A stretch of DNA of 64,000 nt from Kribbella capetownensis (GCF_004331485.1 NZ_SJKD01000001.1:1116001-1180000); one strand, 5' to 3'. Counted from the stretch's first letter, positions 27,136-36,432 are shown. Numbers and translations are program-made. Notes: a model not told the origin generated them from the sequence alone.

Positions 27136-27663
27136 TCAGTTCAGCTTCTCGTAGCCGGTGGTGCCGTCGAGGAGTTCCCGGATGATGTCGAGGTGGCCGA
27201 CGTGGCGCGCGGTCTCCTCGATCATGTGGCACAGGATGTACCGCAAGGACGCGGCGTCGCCCTTCGCGGCGTACGGGCCCTGCTCGAGCGCATCCAGCGA
27301 ATGCGCGGCGATGGTCTCGTTGGATCGCGCGCACTCGGCGTCGTACTCGTCCAGCAGTTGGGCGATGGGTACGTCGTCGACGAACATCTCGGCGTCGGGG
27401 TGACCGCCCTCTGTCCATGGGGTCTGGCCGGTGTCGGCGACGCCGGCCAGGTTGAGCTGGAACCACGAGTACTCGTTCCAGCGCAGATGGGCGACCAGGC
27501 CGGCCATCGTCATCAGCGGCGACGTCGGCAGAAGCTTGCGGTGGGCATCTTCTTCGCTGAGCCCCTGGCACTTCATCCGGACGAAGGAACGCTGCAGGTC
27601 GAGCCATCCGGTCAGCTGGCCGCGCTCGTCGGCGGTCAGCGGCGGACGCTGTACTTCGGTCAT
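27136..27663 (-). CDS. DUF664/DinB-superfamily protein
   Basis: A 175-residue four-helix-bundle protein of the DinB type: WLDLQRSFVRMKCQGLSEED, TMAGLVAHLRWNEYSWFQ and ILCHMIEETARHVGHLDIIR. His residues in the second helix and in HMIEETARHVGH probably form a metal site. Members are thiol-dependent transferases or uncharacterised stress proteins, and mycothiol-dependent enzymes share this fold. ATG 27663 has AGGAG 6 nt upstream. A 15-codon reading frame with a perfect ribosome site lies just before it. Confidence 0.8.
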   Translation of the reverse strand: MTEVQRPPLTADERGQLTGWLDLQRSFVRMKCQGLSEEDAHRKLLPTSPLMTMAGLVAHLRWNEYSWFQLNLAGVADTGQTPWTEGGHPDAEMFVDDVPIAQLLDEYDAECARSNETIAAHSLDALEQGPYAAKGDAASLRYILCHMIEETARHVGHLDIIRELLDGTTGYEKLN

Positions 27664-27698
27664 TGAAAGCTCCTGTACTGAAATGGAGCCACCCGGTC

Positions 27699-27746
27699 TC
27701 AGCCGCGGGTACGGCGGACGGGCAGCACGACGGTCGAACTCGACAT
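27699..27746 (-). CDS. Putative 15-residue leader peptide upstream of the DUF664 gene
   Basis: The short frame encodes MSSSTVVLPVRRTRG and is preceded by AGGAGGTGA at ideal spacing, the best ribosome site in this part of the window. It stops 35 nt before the DUF664 start. An Arg-rich end (RRTRG) right before the stop could make ribosomes pause and affect the downstream gene. I found no matching known leader type. It could also be a stand-alone small protein. Confidence 0.5.
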   Translation of the reverse strand: MSSSTVVLPVRRTRG

Positions 27747-27898
27747 CGCGCTCACCTCCTCTCGGCCAGGCAGCACCGTACACCCCCACTTCGTGCACCC
27801 ACCAACCAGATTTCCGCTCGCTGGGTGCACGAAGTCGGCTCGGGGCCGTGGCATGCTCGGGTCAAGCACAGCGCCCGCACCGCGCGAAGAGGTGAGAC

Positions 27899-28588
27899 GT
27901 GGATCCACGGTTCGACCTGCCGCTGTACACACGTGCCGAGGTGGCGCTCCAACTCGGGCTGCCCGCGACGACGCTCGGGGACTGGTTGCGGTCGGGAGCG
28001 CTGGAGGCACGCAGCGGTGGACGCGGGGAGCCGACGATCACCTTCGCCGGGCTGGTCGAGACGCACATGCTGCGACAGCTCAGGTACGCCGGGTTGTCGC
28101 TGCAGGCGATCGGTGAAGCGGCAGTCGCCCTGCGGTCCCGCGCCGGACGGCACTATCCGCTGGCGTGGTCCGGGCTGGCGCACGACGGCCGGGATCTGCT
28201 GATCGAGATCGCCGCCGAGGGTCGCGAACAGGGCTGGGAACGCCTCCGCGACAGCCAAGGCGGCCTGCCCGGCGTACTGCGCCGCGGATCGGCCGCGATC
28301 GGCTGGTCCGACGACGGGTACGCCGGAACGCTGCGGCTGGTGATCTACCACGACGTGGATGTCGTCGTGGATCCGGCACGAGCCGGCGGGCAGCCGCTCG
28401 TCGAGGGGTCCGAGGTCCGCGTCGAGGACGTCATCGATCGGGTCCGCACCGGGGCGACGTACCGCGAGATCGCAGCCAAGTTCAACCTCGAAGACTTCGA
28501 GGTGGAGGCGTTGGTCCGACCTCACATCCGCCCACCCGCCTTCCGCAAGGCCAGCCACCCACGATCCCAGGCCGACGTACTCCTCTAA
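27899..28588 (+). CDS. MerR-like HTH plus DUF433 protein
   Basis: The 229-residue protein starts with a winged-helix segment like MerR (LYTRAEVALQLGLPATTLGD). The middle region is of unknown fold, and a C-terminal DUF433 segment follows (about 165-205: GSEVRVEDVIDRVRTGATYR). DUF433 domains occur in antitoxins paired with PIN-like DUF5615 toxins, but no such toxin follows here. GTG 27899 has GAGGTGAG upstream. The gene is divergent from the leader peptide and DUF664 gene. A regulator or an orphan antitoxin are both possible. Confidence 0.7.
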   Translation: MDPRFDLPLYTRAEVALQLGLPATTLGDWLRSGALEARSGGRGEPTITFAGLVETHMLRQLRYAGLSLQAIGEAAVALRSRAGRHYPLAWSGLAHDGRDLLIEIAAEGREQGWERLRDSQGGLPGVLRRGSAAIGWSDDGYAGTLRLVIYHDVDVVVDPARAGGQPLVEGSEVRVEDVIDRVRTGATYREIAAKFNLEDFEVEALVRPHIRPPAFRKASHPRSQADVLL

Positions 28589-28589
28589 C

Positions 28590-28671
28590 GACAGGAGGTA
28601 GTCGGCTCCGAGCACGGCCTTCCGCCTGAGCATCCGGGTGGGACGACCACAGGAGGCGACTACCTCCTGTC
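28590..28671. repeat. Long-loop inverted repeat between convergent genes
   Basis: GACAGGAGGTAGTCG (28590-28604) is perfectly complementary to 28657-28671, with 52 nt between. A further AGGAGG lies at 28651 and another at 28675. It is just past the stop of the DUF433 gene and before the stop of paaK, so it may end transcription from both sides. Confidence 0.6.
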
Positions 28672-28681
28672 CTTAGGAGGT

Positions 28682-29977
28682 CTAGCGGTTGTCTTTGATC
28701 CGCTTGGCCTTGCCGAGCGAGCGTTCGAGGGCGTGGGGGGCGAGGACCTCGACGGTGGCGGTGACGCCTACTCGGTCTTTGATGCGGCGGGCGAGGTGAG
28801 CGCCGGCGGTGGTGGAGTCGGTGAGGCCGGGGGCTGCTTCGACCTGGACAGTGAGTTCGTCGAGGCGACCCGGGCGGGTGAGGACGCAGAGGTAGTGCGG
28901 GGTCAGGCCTTCGACCAGCAGGATCTGTTCCTCGATCTGGGTCGGGAAGACGTTGACGCCGCGGACGATCATCATGTCGTCGGTGCGGCCGGTGATCTTC
29001 TCCATCCGCCGCATCCCGGGCCGTGCCGTCCCCGGAAGCAGCCGGGTCAGGTCCCGGGTGCGATAGCGCAGTACCGGAAAGGCTTCCTTGGTCAGCGTGG
29101 TGAAGACGAGTTCGCCGAGCTCGCCGTCCGGCAGCACCTCGCCGGTGACCGGGTCGATGATCTCCGGGTAGAAGTGGTCCTCCCAGATGTGCAGGCCGTC
29201 CTTGGTCTCCACACACTCCTGTGCGACACCCGGACCCATCACCTCGGACAGCCCGTAGATGTCGACGGCGTGCATCCCGGTCCGCTGCTCGACCTCGGTA
29301 CGCATCTGCTCGGTCCACGGTTCGGCACCGAAGATGCCGATCCGCAGCGAGGTGTCGCGCGGATCCATCCCGCGCGCCTCCATCTCGTCCACGATGGCGA
29401 GGAAGTATGACGGCGTGACCATGATGATCTGGGCGCCGAAGTCGCGGATCAGGTCGACCTGCCGCTCGGTCATCCCGCCGGACACCGGTACGACGGTGCA
29501 CCCCAACCGCTCGGCACCGTAGTGCGCCCCGAGACCGCCGGTGAACAGACCGTAGCCGTAGGCAACATGACACACGTCCCCCGCACGCCCGCCGGCCGCG
29601 CGGATCGAGCGAGCCATCAGGTCGGCCCACGTATCCACGTCCCGCTGTGTGTACCCGACCACCGTCGGCCGTCCCGTCGTCCCCGAGGAGGCATGCACCC
29701 GCACCACCTCGGTCCGCGGAACGGCGAACATCCCGAACGGGTAGTTGTCGCGCAGCTCCGCCTTGGCCGTGAACGGCAACCGGCTCAGATCCTCCAGCGA
29801 CTTCAGATCGTCGGGCGCGAAGCCGACCCCGTCCAACGCGGCCCGATAGTGCGGGACGTTCTCGTACGTCGTCCTGATCGTTGTCTGCAGCAACGACAGC
29901 TGGCGGGACCGGAGTTCGTCGACGGACAGCCGTTCGCCGTCGTCGCGCAGGTCCTCGGGACAGGGATCGCCGAGCAT
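28682..29977 (-). CDS. paaK: Phenylacetate-CoA ligase
   Basis: A 431-residue AMP-forming ligase with the adenylate motif HASSGTTGRPTVVGYT, the substrate region VAYGYGLFTGGLGAHYGAE, YGLSEVMGPGVAQEC, and the catalytic lysine near the C-terminus (GKAKRIKDNR). It activates phenylacetate with CoA and ATP, the first step of aerobic phenylacetate degradation. It lies downstream of the thiolase and PaaI genes with only 15 nt between. The ring-epoxidase genes paaABCDE are not in the window. Confidence 0.9.
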   Translation of the reverse strand: MLGDPCPEDLRDDGERLSVDELRSRQLSLLQTTIRTTYENVPHYRAALDGVGFAPDDLKSLEDLSRLPFTAKAELRDNYPFGMFAVPRTEVVRVHASSGTTGRPTVVGYTQRDVDTWADLMARSIRAAGGRAGDVCHVAYGYGLFTGGLGAHYGAERLGCTVVPVSGGMTERQVDLIRDFGAQIIMVTPSYFLAIVDEMEARGMDPRDTSLRIGIFGAEPWTEQMRTEVEQRTGMHAVDIYGLSEVMGPGVAQECVETKDGLHIWEDHFYPEIIDPVTGEVLPDGELGELVFTTLTKEAFPVLRYRTRDLTRLLPGTARPGMRRMEKITGRTDDMMIVRGVNVFPTQIEEQILLVEGLTPHYLCVLTRPGRLDELTVQVEAAPGLTDSTTAGAHLARRIKDRVGVTATVEVLAPHALERSLGKAKRIKDNR

Positions 29978-29992
29978 CACAGCACCTACCGA

Positions 29993-31198
29993 TCAGGGAC
30001 GGGCGAGCAGGGTCGCGATGCCCTGACCGACTCCGATGCACATGGTTGCCAGCGCGTACCCGGCGTCGCGGTGGCGAAGCTCCAGGGCGGCGGTGAGAGC
30101 GAGGCGGGCACCGGACATCCCCAGCGGGTGGCCGAGGGCGATGGCGCCGCCGTTCGGGTTGACGTGCTCGGCGTCGTCGGGAAGACCGAGCTCGCGCAGT
30201 ACTGCCAACGACTGGGAGGCGAACGCCTCGTTCAGCTCGATCGCGTCGATGTCGGACAGCGCGACACCGGTGCGGGCGAGCAGCTTGCGGGTGGCGGGCG
30301 CCGGGCCGATGCCCATGATCCGCGGCGGCACCCCGGCGGCCGCCGTGCCGGCGATCCGAGCGAGGGGCCTGACGCCGAGCCGGTTGACCGCGTCGCCGCT
30401 CATCACCAGCAGAGCAGCTGCGCCGTCGTTGACGCCGGATGCATTGCCCGCGGTGACCGTCCCCGGCGTACGGAACGGCGTCCTGAGCCCCGCCAGCGCC
30501 TCCAGCGACGTCTCCCGCGGATGCTCGTCGACCTCCACGTCCGTCACGGCACCCCGCTTGCCGGGCACGGAGACCGGCACGATCTCCTCGGCCAGCCGCC
30601 CGTTCGCCTGGGCCTTGGCCGCGCGCTGCTGACTGCGCAGCGCGAACAGGTCCTGGTCCTCGCGCGAGATCCCGAAGTCCGCCGCGACGTTCTCCGCGGT
30701 CTCGGGCATCGAGTCGATCCCGTACTGCGCCTGCAGGACCGGGTTCACGAACCGCCAGCCGATCGTGGTGTCGAAGATCTCCGCCTGCCGGGAGAACGCG
30801 GTCGTCGCCTTCGGCATCACGAACGGCGCCCGCGACATCGACTCGACCCCACCGGCGATCACGATCTCGTTGTCACCGGCAACGATCGAGCGGGCGGCCG
30901 AGGCGACCGCGTCCAGACCGGAGCCACAGAGCCGGTTGATCGTCGTCCCCGGAACGTCGACGGGCAGGCCGGACAGCAGCACCGCCATCCGGGCCACATT
31001 GCGGTTGTCCTCGCCGGCCTGGTTCGCGCAGCCGAGGATCACGTCGTCGATCAGCGAGGGATCGAGCGAGCTGTGCCGGGCCAGCAGCGCGGACACCGCA
31101 TGCGCGGCCAGGTCGTCGGGCCGGACAGTCGCCAGCGCACCGCCGTACCGTCCGATCGGGGTACGCACGCCGTCGACCAGGAACGCCGCACGGGTCAT
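29993..31198 (-). CDS. Acetyl-CoA acyltransferase, probably 3-oxoadipyl-CoA thiolase
   Basis: The 401-residue thiolase has the nucleophile in [11 protein letters not shown] (Cys about 91), the His of [14 protein letters not shown] and the second Cys in [10 protein letters not shown]. Size and context favour the 3-oxoadipyl-CoA/3-oxo-5,6-dehydrosuberyl-CoA thiolase step (PaaJ/PcaF), which releases acetyl-CoA. The ATG overlaps the paaI stop (ATGA) and has GAGGAGGAG upstream. Substrate cannot be separated from general beta-ketothiolase on motifs alone. Confidence 0.85.
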   Translation of the reverse strand: MTRAAFLVDGVRTPIGRYGGALATVRPDDLAAHAVSALLARHSSLDPSLIDDVILGCANQAGEDNRNVARMAVLLSGLPVDVPGTTINRLCGSGLDAVASAARSIVAGDNEIVIAGGVESMSRAPFVMPKATTAFSRQAEIFDTTIGWRFVNPVLQAQYGIDSMPETAENVAADFGISREDQDLFALRSQQRAAKAQANGRLAEEIVPVSVPGKRGAVTDVEVDEHPRETSLEALAGLRTPFRTPGTVTAGNASGVNDGAAALLVMSGDAVNRLGVRPLARIAGTAAAGVPPRIMGIGPAPATRKLLARTGVALSDIDAIELNEAFASQSLAVLRELGLPDDAEHVNPNGGAIALGHPLGMSGARLALTAALELRHRDAGYALATMCIGVGQGIATLLARP

Positions 31199-31626
31199 GA
31201 CTCCTCCTCGGACGCGATGATCGTGCCGGACAACTGACGGCTGCGGCCGCGGAACTCGGCGATCACGTCGTCGCCGCGCCGGACCGTCACGTCGTAGATC
31301 GCGTTCCGGCCGAACGCCGTCCGCTCGCGGGCCTCGGCGACCAGCAGGTCCCCGCGCCGGGCCGGGGCGACGAAGACGATGTCGCAGGCCTGCGCGACGG
31401 TCACCTGGTTGCGCGAGTTGCAGGCGAACGCGAACGCGGAGTCGGCCAGGCTGAACACGAATCCACCATGCGCGATCCCGTGCCCGTTGACCATGTCCTC
31501 GCGTACCGGCATCTCGAGCCGGGCCGTGCCCTCGCCGACGTCGACCAGCCGCATGCCGAGGCCGGCGCTGGCGGTGTCCTCCGCCCACATCGCGGCGGCC
31601 ACGCGGGCCGCCAGCTCGTCACCCAT
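31195..31626 (-). CDS. paaI: Hydroxyphenylacetyl-CoA thioesterase PaaI
   Basis: The 143-residue hotdog-fold thioesterase shows the PaaI pattern: [20 protein letters not shown], with the catalytic Asn/Gly-rich loop and Asp, then [19 protein letters not shown]. It hydrolyses dead-end phenylacetyl-CoA derivatives and frees CoA. It is first in the minus-strand PaaI-thiolase-PaaK operon and divergent from paaN, so a short shared promoter region (31627-31699) probably serves both units. Confidence 0.87.
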   Translation of the reverse strand: MGDELAARVAAAMWAEDTASAGLGMRLVDVGEGTARLEMPVREDMVNGHGIAHGGFVFSLADSAFAFACNSRNQVTVAQACDIVFVAPARRGDLLVAEARERTAFGRNAIYDVTVRRGDDVIAEFRGRSRQLSGTIIASEEES

Positions 31627-31699
31627 GGATTCGCCCCATCGAGAACTACTCTTGTGACAACCTATCTCTGATTGTGCCGTTGACTGTAACATCGCAGCC

Positions 31700-33379
31700 A
31701 TGACCACCACCGGGACCGATCGGCTCGCCACCCACCGCGAACGCTTGGACGCCGCCATCGCGGCCATCCGCGGCCGCGGCTACCACTCCGCCTTCCCGGA
31801 GTCTCCCAGTCCCCGGGTGTACGGCGAGACGGCGGCCGCCGACGGCAAGGCCGCCTTCGGGGCCCATCTGAGTACGACGTACGCCCTGGACACCCCGGGA
31901 TCGCGCGGCACGGTCATCACCGAGCAGTCGCCGTTCGGGATCACCATGGACGTCGCCTACCCGCGGACGGTCGAGGACGGGCTGGACGAGCTGATGGCGG
32001 CGGCTCAGCAGGGCATCTCGGACTGGCGCAAGGCCGGGATCGACACCCGGACCGGGGTCACGCTGGAGATCCTCGCCCGGCTGCACCAGCGGGTGTTCGA
32101 GCTGGCCAACGCGGTCCAGCACACCAGCGGGCAGGCGTTCGTGATGGCGTTCCAGGCCGGCGGCGCGCACGCGCTGGACCGGGCGCTGGAGGCGGTCGCG
32201 TACGCCTACGAGGAGATGAACCGGTACCCGGCTGAGGCGACCTGGGAGAAGCCGGCCAAGGGCGACCCGATCCGGATGGAGAAGACGTTCACCGTCACGG
32301 GCCGTGGTGTCGCGCTGGTGATCGGCTGCAACACGTTCCCGACCTGGAACTCGTGGCCCGGTCTGTTCGCGTCGCTGGTCACCGGCAACGCCGTCGTGGT
32401 GAAGCCGCACCCGCTCGCGGTCCTGCCGCTGGCGATCACCGTCGAGGTCTGCCGCGAGGTGCTCGCCGAGGCCGGCTTCGATCCGAACCTGGTCACCCTG
32501 GCCGTCGAGCGCGCCGGTGACGGCCTGGCCAAGCCCCTGGCGACCCGCCCCGAGGTCAAGCTGATCGACTTCACCGGCGGCACCGAGTTCGGTGAGTGGC
32601 TGGAGCAGAACGCGACCCAGGCGACCGTCTTCACCGAGAAGGCCGGCGTCAACGCGGTCATCATCGACTCCACCGACGCGTTCAAAGCCATGACCGGGAA
32701 CCTGGCCTTCACGCTCTCGCTGTACTCGGGCCAGATGTGCACCACGACCCAGAACATCTTCGTCCCGGCCGGCGGGATCGAGACCGACGAGGGGCACAAG
32801 TCCTTCGACGAGGTCGGGGCGGGCATCGCCGGCGCGATGGGCAAGCTGCTCGGCGACGACGCCCGCGCGGTCGAGATCCTCGGCGGCATCGTGAACCAGG
32901 CCGTGATCAACCGGCTCGAGCTGGCCCCGGAGTACGGCGAGGTCGTGCTGGAGTCCCGCGCGATCCAGCATCCGTCGTTCCCGGACGCGGTCGTGCGTAC
33001 GCCGCTGCTGGTCGCCATCGACGCCAAGGACGACGAGGTGTACGGCCGCGAGTGCTTCGGGCCGGTGTCGTTCCTGGTCCGGACTGCGGACACCGCGGAG
33101 TCGATCGACGTGTTCCGCTCGACCGTCACCGAGGGCGGCGCGATGACGGCCGGGATCTACTCGACCGACCCGAAGGTGCTCGACCAGGCCCGCGACGCCG
33201 CGCTCGATGCCGGGGTCGCCCTGTCGGAGAATCTGACCGGCCAGGTGTTCGTCAATCAATCGGCTGCTTTCAGCGATTTCCACGGCACCGGCGCGAATCC
33301 GGCCGCCAACGCGACATACACCGACGGCGCTTACGTTGCGAGTCGCTTCCGCGTCATTCAATCTAGGCGTCATGTCTGA
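31700..33379 (+). CDS. paaN: Phenylacetate degradation aldehyde dehydrogenase PaaN
   Basis: The 559-residue aldehyde dehydrogenase has no fused hydratase domain, unlike PaaZ, and its length matches the PaaN type. Motifs are the cofactor region VIGCNTFPTWNSWPGLFASL, TGNAVVVKPHPLAVLP, the catalytic Cys in SGQMCTTTQN and the Glu/Gly segment TEKAGVNAV. It oxidises the ring-cleavage semialdehyde of the pathway. The gene is divergent from paaI. Its end overlaps a serine hydrolase gene by 8 nt, suggesting cotranscription. Confidence 0.87.
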   Translation: MTTTGTDRLATHRERLDAAIAAIRGRGYHSAFPESPSPRVYGETAAADGKAAFGAHLSTTYALDTPGSRGTVITEQSPFGITMDVAYPRTVEDGLDELMAAAQQGISDWRKAGIDTRTGVTLEILARLHQRVFELANAVQHTSGQAFVMAFQAGGAHALDRALEAVAYAYEEMNRYPAEATWEKPAKGDPIRMEKTFTVTGRGVALVIGCNTFPTWNSWPGLFASLVTGNAVVVKPHPLAVLPLAITVEVCREVLAEAGFDPNLVTLAVERAGDGLAKPLATRPEVKLIDFTGGTEFGEWLEQNATQATVFTEKAGVNAVIIDSTDAFKAMTGNLAFTLSLYSGQMCTTTQNIFVPAGGIETDEGHKSFDEVGAGIAGAMGKLLGDDARAVEILGGIVNQAVINRLELAPEYGEVVLESRAIQHPSFPDAVVRTPLLVAIDAKDDEVYGRECFGPVSFLVRTADTAESIDVFRSTVTEGGAMTAGIYSTDPKVLDQARDAALDAGVALSENLTGQVFVNQSAAFSDFHGTGANPAANATYTDGAYVASRFRVIQSRRHV

Positions 33380-34757
33380 CGCTTCGGATTCCGAGAACCT
33401 GCGCGAAGTACTCGCCTACTACGACACCTGGCTGGCGTTCAACCAGCGCTTCCAGCGGGTGCCCGGGGTCCAGGCCGCGGTGTACGCCGGGGACGGCGTC
33501 GCCTTCTCGGCGGCGTACGGGATGGCGGACGTGGAAGACGACGTACCGCTGACCGAACAGCATCTGTTCCGGATCGCGTCGCATTCGAAGACGTTCACCG
33601 CGACGGCCGTGTTCCAGCTGGTCGAGCAGGGGCGGCTGCGGCTGGACGACAAGGCGTCGCAGCACGTCACGGAGATCCTCGGTACGCCGCTGGGTGAGCG
33701 GACCGTCCGTGAGTTGCTGGCGCACGCCGGCGGGGTCACCCGGGACAGCGACGCCGCCGACTGGTGGCAGCTCCAGACCAAATTCCCGGACCGCGACGAG
33801 CTGCTGGAGGTACTGCGGCAGGAGTCGTCGGCCGTGACGCCGGAGAACGAGCGCTTCAAGTACACGAACATCGGCTACGGCCTGCTCGGTCTGGTGGTCG
33901 AGGCCGCGTCCGGGACGTCGTACACCTCCTATGTCCAGACGGCGATCGTGGACAAGCTCGGTTTGTCCGGACTCGGGCCGGAGCTGGATCCGGCCCGGCT
34001 CACCGAGTACGCCGCCGGCTACAGCGCCCTGTCGTACGCGCCGGACCGGGTCCCGATCGAGCACGTCGACACCCGGGCGCTGGCCTCGGCGACCGGCTTC
34101 TTCGGCAACGCCCGGGATCTGGTCACCTATTTCTCCGCGCACCTGCCCGGCGACGACCGGCTGCTGACGGACAAATCGAAGCGCGAGATGCAGCACCCGC
34201 TGTGGCAGACCTCGCAGGACGACTGGCCGAGGTACGGGCTGGGCCTGCAGATCGCGAAGACCGGCGACCGCCGGCTGATCGGGCACGGTGGTGGCTACCC
34301 GGGGCACATCACCCGGTCCATGTTCGACCGGTCCGCCGGGATCGCGGTGTCCGTCCTGACCAACGCGATCGACGGTCCCGCGGGCCAGTTGGCCGAAGGG
34401 TTCTTCCGGCTGCTCGATCTGGCCGAGTCGAAGGAGCGCCCGGGCGACGCGGCCGACCTGGCCCGCTTCACCGGTCGCTACGCGAACCTGTGGGGCGTCA
34501 CCGACATCGTCCAGCTCGGCGGCCGCCTGTATGTTCTCGACCCGGCTCAGGGCAACCCCGCCGACAAACCGACCGTGCTCGAAGCCGACGGCGACACGCT
34601 GCTGGTGACCGAGGACGCCGGCTCCGGTGTCTACGGCCAGCGGTACGTGTTCACGTTCGACGCGGACGGACGGCCAGAGACGATCCGCGCCGCGATCGGC
34701 CTGCAACTCCAGCCCATTGACCGCTTCACCCTGCCGCCCCGCGTGACCGCGCGGTAA
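33372..34757 (+). CDS. Serine hydrolase of the class C beta-lactamase fold
   Basis: The 461-residue protein has SxxK at 70-73 (SHSK), YxN at 164-166 (KYTNIGYG) and HGGGYPG near residue 313. An extra C-terminal beta domain (about 365-461) is present. It lacks a signal peptide. The ATG lies within the last codons of paaN, so it may be translated with it. A role in hydrolysing an ester or peptide is likely, but its link to phenylacetate is only positional. It resembles the hydrolase at 21728 in layout, including the paired WQLQTKFPDRDEL/WDLMKFPDREEL segments. Confidence 0.78.
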   Translation: MSDASDSENLREVLAYYDTWLAFNQRFQRVPGVQAAVYAGDGVAFSAAYGMADVEDDVPLTEQHLFRIASHSKTFTATAVFQLVEQGRLRLDDKASQHVTEILGTPLGERTVRELLAHAGGVTRDSDAADWWQLQTKFPDRDELLEVLRQESSAVTPENERFKYTNIGYGLLGLVVEAASGTSYTSYVQTAIVDKLGLSGLGPELDPARLTEYAAGYSALSYAPDRVPIEHVDTRALASATGFFGNARDLVTYFSAHLPGDDRLLTDKSKREMQHPLWQTSQDDWPRYGLGLQIAKTGDRRLIGHGGGYPGHITRSMFDRSAGIAVSVLTNAIDGPAGQLAEGFFRLLDLAESKERPGDAADLARFTGRYANLWGVTDIVQLGGRLYVLDPAQGNPADKPTVLEADGDTLLVTEDAGSGVYGQRYVFTFDADGRPETIRAAIGLQLQPIDRFTLPPRVTAR

Positions 34758-34770
34758 GTACCGTGCGGGT

Positions 34771-35289
34771 ATGACGATCCACGGCGATCACCCGTTCTTG
34801 CCGCCCGAGTCCGAGCGCAGTCCGGTCCGCCGGCTGCGCGGGCGGCTGCCGTCGCCGGTCAGCCTGTGGACCAGCTCGTACGACGGCAAGCGCGCGGGGC
34901 TCACGGTGTCGTCCATGCTGGTGGCCGACGGCGAGCCCGGCTACGTGATCGGGTTGATCGATCCCGACTCGGACCTGTGGGAAACGTTGCGTCAGGCAAG
35001 GACCGCGGTCGTCGCCCTGCTCGGTGCCCCGCAGCAGCAACTCGCTGACGCGTTCGGCTACGTCGCCCCGGCTCCGGGCGGCCCGTTCCGGCTGATCGAC
35101 TGGACGGACACCGAGTGGGGTCCCGCTCCGACCGGTGTCACCACCTGGGCCGGCTGCACCCTGACCACGCCCGACCCGCCCGAGGTCGGCTGGGCCCTCC
35201 AGGTCCAGCTGGAGATCGCCCACGTCGAGCTCGCCCCCGACGAGGTCCCACCCCTGGTCCACCGCCGAGGTCGCTACAGCACCGCCTAA
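34771..35289 (+). CDS. Flavin reductase-like FMN-binding protein
   Basis: The 172-residue protein has the split-barrel flavin reductase fold (PSPVSLWTSSYDGKRAGLTV, SSMLVADGEPGYVIGLIDP), which binds FMN or supplies reduced flavin to monooxygenases. No oxygenase partner lies beside it. It starts 13 nt after the upstream hydrolase stop and could belong to the same transcript. Confidence 0.78.
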   Translation: MTIHGDHPFLPPESERSPVRRLRGRLPSPVSLWTSSYDGKRAGLTVSSMLVADGEPGYVIGLIDPDSDLWETLRQARTAVVALLGAPQQQLADAFGYVAPAPGGPFRLIDWTDTEWGPAPTGVTTWAGCTLTTPDPPEVGWALQVQLEIAHVELAPDEVPPLVHRRGRYSTA

Positions 35290-35298
35290 GCTGGCAGC

Positions 35299-36330
35299 AT
35301 GCGTGCCACGATGCTTCATGCCCCGTTCGACATCAGGCTGAACGACGTACCGGATCCGAAGATCGACGGGCCGACGGACGCACTGGTGAAAATCGTTGCC
35401 TCATGCATCTGTGGCTCGGACCTGTGGCCGTACCGCGGCGAGAACCCGGTCCCGGAGCCGCGGCGGATCGGGCACGAGTTCGTCGGGATCGTCGAGGAGG
35501 TCGGCGCCGAGGTGCGCACGGTCAAGCCCGGCGACTTCGTCATCACACCGTTCGTGGTGAGCGACGGCACCTGCCCGAACTGCCAGGCCGGGTACCAGAC
35601 GGCCTGCCAGAACCGGGTCGGCTACGGCACCGACCAGGCCGACGGCGGCCAGGGCGAGTACGTCAAGCTCCCGTACGCCGATGGCACGCTGGTGGCAACG
35701 CCCGAGATGCCGGACGACGCACAGATCCCGTCGCTGCTCGCGCTGTCCGACGTGATGGGCACCGGCTGGCATGCCGCCCGCGCTGCACGCGTGAAGGCCG
35801 GCGACACCGTGGTGGTGGTCGGTGATGGCGCCGTCGGACTGTGCGGCGTACTGGCGGCCTCGCGGATGGGGGCCGAGCGAATCGTCGCATTGTCACGGCA
35901 CGAACCACGTCAAAAGCTTGCCGTCGAATTCGGTGCCACGGACGTCATTTCCGAACGCGATGACGCGGCGCGGGACGCCGTACTCGAACTGACCGGCGGG
36001 GTCGGCGCGGACGCGGTGCTCGAGTGTGTCGGCACCGGGCAGGCGATGACGACGGCGTTCGATGTTGCCAGGGCCGGGGCCATGGTCGGGTTCGTCGGCG
36101 TGCCGCACGGGGTGGAGCCGCCGATCCCCGTGATGTTCCGGCGCAACATCGGTCTGGCCGGTGGGGCCGCACCCGTGCGCACGTACCTGCCGCAGTTGAT
36201 GGCCGACGTACTGGCGGGCGAGATCGACCCGGGCAAGGTTTTCGACCTCGAGTTGCCGCTGGCGGAAGTGGCCGAGGGCTACAAAGCCATGCACGAGCGG
36301 CGGGCGATCAAGGTTCTGCTGCGTCCGTAG
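35299..36330 (+). CDS. Zinc-dependent alcohol dehydrogenase (MDR)
   Basis: The 343-residue enzyme has the catalytic zinc ligands Cys (CICGSDLWPYRG) and His-Glu (GHEFVG), a cofactor fold VVVVGDGAVGLCGVLAA with SRHEPRQ after the second strand, and a structural zinc region TCPNCQAGYQTAC. The structural site shows only three of the usual four cysteines, so that zinc may be absent or bound differently. It probably reduces aldehydes or oxidises alcohols with NAD(P). It starts 9 nt after the flavin reductase gene. Confidence 0.82.
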   Translation: MRATMLHAPFDIRLNDVPDPKIDGPTDALVKIVASCICGSDLWPYRGENPVPEPRRIGHEFVGIVEEVGAEVRTVKPGDFVITPFVVSDGTCPNCQAGYQTACQNRVGYGTDQADGGQGEYVKLPYADGTLVATPEMPDDAQIPSLLALSDVMGTGWHAARAARVKAGDTVVVVGDGAVGLCGVLAASRMGAERIVALSRHEPRQKLAVEFGATDVISERDDAARDAVLELTGGVGADAVLECVGTGQAMTTAFDVARAGAMVGFVGVPHGVEPPIPVMFRRNIGLAGGAAPVRTYLPQLMADVLAGEIDPGKVFDLELPLAEVAEGYKAMHERRAIKVLLRP

Positions 36331-36337
36331 GAAAGTT

Positions 36338-36432
36338 TCGCGCAACGCGACTGATCAAGGTGCCCGGTTGGGCGCCCGATGTGCGCGCTCTCACACTCGT
36401 GCGGCGCGCGGGGTCACGGCTGCGCAACGCGC
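36338..36432. promoter_or_regulatory. Operator-like repeats upstream of the sugar ABC operon
   Basis: TCGCGCAACGCGA (36338-36350) is a perfect 5+3+5 palindrome. GCGCAACGCGC (36422-36432) repeats its core. A TTGACA hexamer at 36444 may be the -35 box. LacI- or GntR-type control of the following transporter is plausible. The regulator gene is not adjacent. Confidence 0.45.
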
